23,748 bases of DNA from Burkholderiales bacterium UBA4657 (lineage in GTDB: Bacteria; Pseudomonadota; Gammaproteobacteria; Burkholderiales; Burkholderiaceae_E): assembly GCA_002405475.1 (NCBI GenBank), contig DHLX01000005.1, positions 20,124 through 43,871 of the forward strand, written 5' to 3'. A program made the translations under genes and the position numbers. Below, one piece after another: positions 22,887 to 23,748 of this stretch. The notes under the pieces are model-generated. The model was not told the DNA's origin and did no database searches. It was given only the letters and a program-made list of their open reading frames with translations. The number at the start of each line of letters is the position of its first letter. The stretch's first letter is position 1.

Positions 22887-23095
22887 GCATGCCAGGTACC
22901 TTGTTTTTAATTCCCACTACATAATCGTGATGTTCACTGGAGGCAGGTTTGCGAACATCAATTGGGTATTCACCTAAAGTTGTCGCCGGCAGATCGGCGC
23001 CCGGCAGATTATCCGGGAAAGCACAGAAACCTTTATCCTGTCTCGGCGGACAGACTCCAACTCATTTGCACGATGGGTGGCAGGCAAAACAGCGC
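22887..23095. other. Intergenic stretch after maf with tandem small hairpins
   Basis: About 210 bases without a convincing gene, the longest such stretch here. A frame on the plus strand (TTG 22949 after GGAGG) continues antisense through the two leftward genes, but its composition does not look protein-like. The stretch holds two adjacent stem-loops, GCCG/CGGC (22985-22988 with 22995-22998) and CCCGG/CCGGG (23000-23004 with 23013-23017). Both have loops containing CAGAT, because CCGGCAGAT is repeated 15 bases apart (22986 and 23001). A third, CTGTC/GACAG (23038-23042 with 23049-23053), is nearby. None has a T run. No clear terminator for maf was seen. Confidence 0.5.
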
Positions 23096-23290
23096 TTAGT
23101 CGCCTTTGAGCTTTTTAATCATGGCGGCGGCAGTGAGGAGTTCGAGCTGGGCTTCGAGTCGAATGACGCGGCTTGTCAAATCCTCAATCTTTTGCTGCTG
23201 GAGCTTCATGGCGTCAGACTGTCGATGCACTTTGTCTTCCAGTTTGATCATCGAAGTCAGTGCGCCCCAGATCTTGTCAGTAACTCCCAT
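23096..23290 (-). CDS. Small coiled-coil protein, function unknown
   Basis: I do not recognise a named family for this 64-residue protein. The first part (MGVTDKIWGALTSMIKLEDK) could be an amphipathic helix. Residues about 17-52 form a heptad-like charged helix (KLQQQKIEDLTSRVIRLEAQ), so a parallel coiled-coil dimer is likely. The tail AAAMIKKLKGD is short and basic. The ATG overlaps the stop of the preceding ribbon-helix-helix gene by one base (TAATG), and AAGGG lies about 10 bases upstream. The two are therefore almost certainly one transcript with coupled translation. Such a partner might tether or oligomerise the DNA-binding protein, act as its antagonist, or be a structural protein. It resembles no common toxin fold. 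Confidence 0.7.
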   Translation of the reverse strand: MGVTDKIWGALTSMIKLEDKVHRQSDAMKLQQQKIEDLTSRVIRLEAQLELLTAAAMIKKLKGD

Positions 23291-23586
23291 TACGCGATAC
23301 CCTTAGGGCGGGTCTTGGATCGCCTGGTTTCCATTGCGGCGATACGTTTGTTGCTAGCTTCGATAAAGCGCAATGCGTCATCAATGGAGGCAATTGCGTT
23401 ATCAGCTGCGGCTTTGGCCGCAACCGCCAGCGCTTCCAACTCCGCATCCGATTCGTCGGTCTCGTAGGAGAATGCGCCTCGCCTCATCAGTTCAGAAACA
23501 GGCAGATCGAGTTTCTTGGCTTTTGCCGTTATGGCTCTCTTGTCCTGCGGGGTAGCCTGCACGACGATTCTCTCAACTGCGCCCAT
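23290..23586 (-). CDS. Ribbon-helix-helix DNA-binding protein with long C-terminal helix
   Basis: This 98-residue protein starts at ATG 23586 with GGAG 8 bases before it. The frame extends 21 codons upstream, but that part contains the promoter. Residues about 4-40 (ERIVVQATPQDKRAITAKAK, then LDLPVSELMRRGAF) have the pattern of an Arc/MetJ-type ribbon-helix-helix. A DNA-contacting beta strand is followed by a helix, a short turn at LDLPVS and a second helix, as in plasmid MobC-like, ParD-like and antitoxin regulators. An acidic, alanine-rich helical tail (46-86) and a basic end (TRRSKTRPK) follow. It leads a two-gene unit. A near-consensus promoter overlapped by two ATGTACAT palindromes suggests autorepression. 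Whether it serves a plasmid-type, toxin-antitoxin or other system cannot be told from the sequence. Confidence 0.8.
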   Translation of the reverse strand: MGAVERIVVQATPQDKRAITAKAKKLDLPVSELMRRGAFSYETDESDAELEALAVAAKAAADNAIASIDDALRFIEASNKRIAAMETRRSKTRPKGIA

Positions 23587-23608
23587 GTCATTTCTCCAAT
23601 GAATTACC

Positions 23609-23633
23609 ATGTACATGAACATTGTATGTACAT
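23609..23633. promoter_or_regulatory. Paired ATGTACAT palindromes, probable operator
   Basis: Two identical, self-complementary octamers ATGTACAT (23609-23616 and 23626-23633) are separated by 9 bases, 17 bases start to start. The first covers the predicted transcription start, and the second overlaps the edge of the -10 box and the spacer. Repeated short palindromes at about this spacing suit tandem dimers of a ribbon-helix-helix repressor, and the first gene of the transcript encodes such a protein. Confidence 0.65.
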
Positions 23634-23649
23634 TTATATAGAGTGTCAA
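23621..23649 (-). promoter_or_regulatory. Near-consensus sigma70 promoter of the RHH/coiled-coil unit
   Basis: On the minus strand a perfect TTGACA (complement of 23644-23649) and TACAAT (complement of 23621-23626, 5 of 6 matches) are separated by exactly 17 bases. The predicted start near 23614 leaves a leader of about 28 bases to ATG 23586. This is one of the strongest promoter matches in the window, unusual for such small genes unless repressed. Confidence 0.8.
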
Positions 23650-23748
23650 TGTGGCGCGACTGGTGAGATACCCACAGAGAGGGTAAAGGCAAATAATACT
23701 GGACTTGCCCCCAGGTGACGTACGCTTTTTTGGGTTAAAAAAAGGTTA
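23650..23748. other. Right-edge non-coding stretch
   Basis: About 100 bases with no coding potential seen. It contains an inverted repeat, CTTTTTT (23725-23731) and AAAAAAG (23738-23744), around a 6-base loop. This AT-rich hairpin has a single GC pair at its base and no T run after it in either direction. It could mark the end of a gene beyond the window or simply be an A/T-rich boundary. Confidence 0.35.

Noticed and set aside
22949..23467. Plus-strand open frame of 172 codons after maf, starting TTG with GGAGG upstream
   Set aside because: It runs antisense through both leftward small genes, which have better start, coupling and promoter evidence. Its composition (Ser/Leu/Ala-rich, no fold pattern) looks like an antisense shadow.
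23725..23744. CTTTTTT/AAAAAAG inverted repeat as an intrinsic terminator or transposon end
   Set aside because: The stem is almost all A/T, lacks a following T run on either strand, and no matching copy was found elsewhere in the window.

Overview
The window is a dense stretch of bacterial housekeeping chromosome. By eye the GC content is moderate, around the mid-50s percent (not computed). Gene content and order point to a betaproteobacterium of the Burkholderiales, most like the Alcaligenaceae/Bordetella arrangement. The pointers are yceD-rpmF-plsX-fabHDG-acpP-fabF followed directly by rpoE-rseA-mucB-mucD, then lepA-lepB-rnc-era-recO-pdxJ-nagZ, together with an earP/efp pair of the arginine-rhamnosylation type. 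Genus cannot be assigned from this sequence. All family calls rest on motif recognition, not on a database search.

Layout, left to right. (1) 1-311: the 3' part of queF (+), convergent with pgsA and uvrC (-). (2) 2805-4508: earP and efp (+), divergent from uvrC, with a strong sigma70-like promoter for efp inside the end of earP. A near-symmetrical bidirectional terminator closes efp and the long leftward cluster. (3) 4551-15965: one leftward block. Read in its own direction it runs rpoE, rseA, rseB/mucB, degP/mucD, a glutaredoxin-like gene, lepA, lepB, a DUF4845 gene, rnc, era, recO, pdxJ, nagZ. Most junctions overlap or lie within a few bases. (4) 16062-22241: the leftward lipid/ribosome cluster yceD, rpmF, plsX, fabH, fabD, fabG, acpP, fabF, which leads into rpoE. 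(5) 22275-22886: a rightward maf (yceF-type) gene, divergent from yceD. (6) 22887-23748: a small accessory region with a leftward two-gene unit, a ribbon-helix-helix protein followed by a 64-residue coiled-coil protein. It has its own near-consensus promoter with two ATGTACAT palindromes.

Functionally, region 4 makes fatty acids and the acyl-phosphate precursor for phospholipids. Region 3 begins with the envelope-stress regulon core (sigma-E, its anti-sigma factors and a periplasmic protease). It continues with translation and membrane-export genes (EF4/LepA, signal peptidase I), ribosome/RNA processing (RNase III, Era), DNA repair (RecO), pyridoxal phosphate synthesis and peptidoglycan recycling. 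EarP modifies Arg32 of the neighbouring EF-P. Points that stand out are an N-terminally extended RpoE with a strong ribosome-binding site, a perfect 17-bp palindrome upstream of rpoE, the absence of acpS from its usual place after pdxJ, and the unrecognised two-gene unit at the right end. No rRNA, tRNA, CRISPR array or insertion sequence was seen, and no gene-free stretch exceeds about 210 bases.
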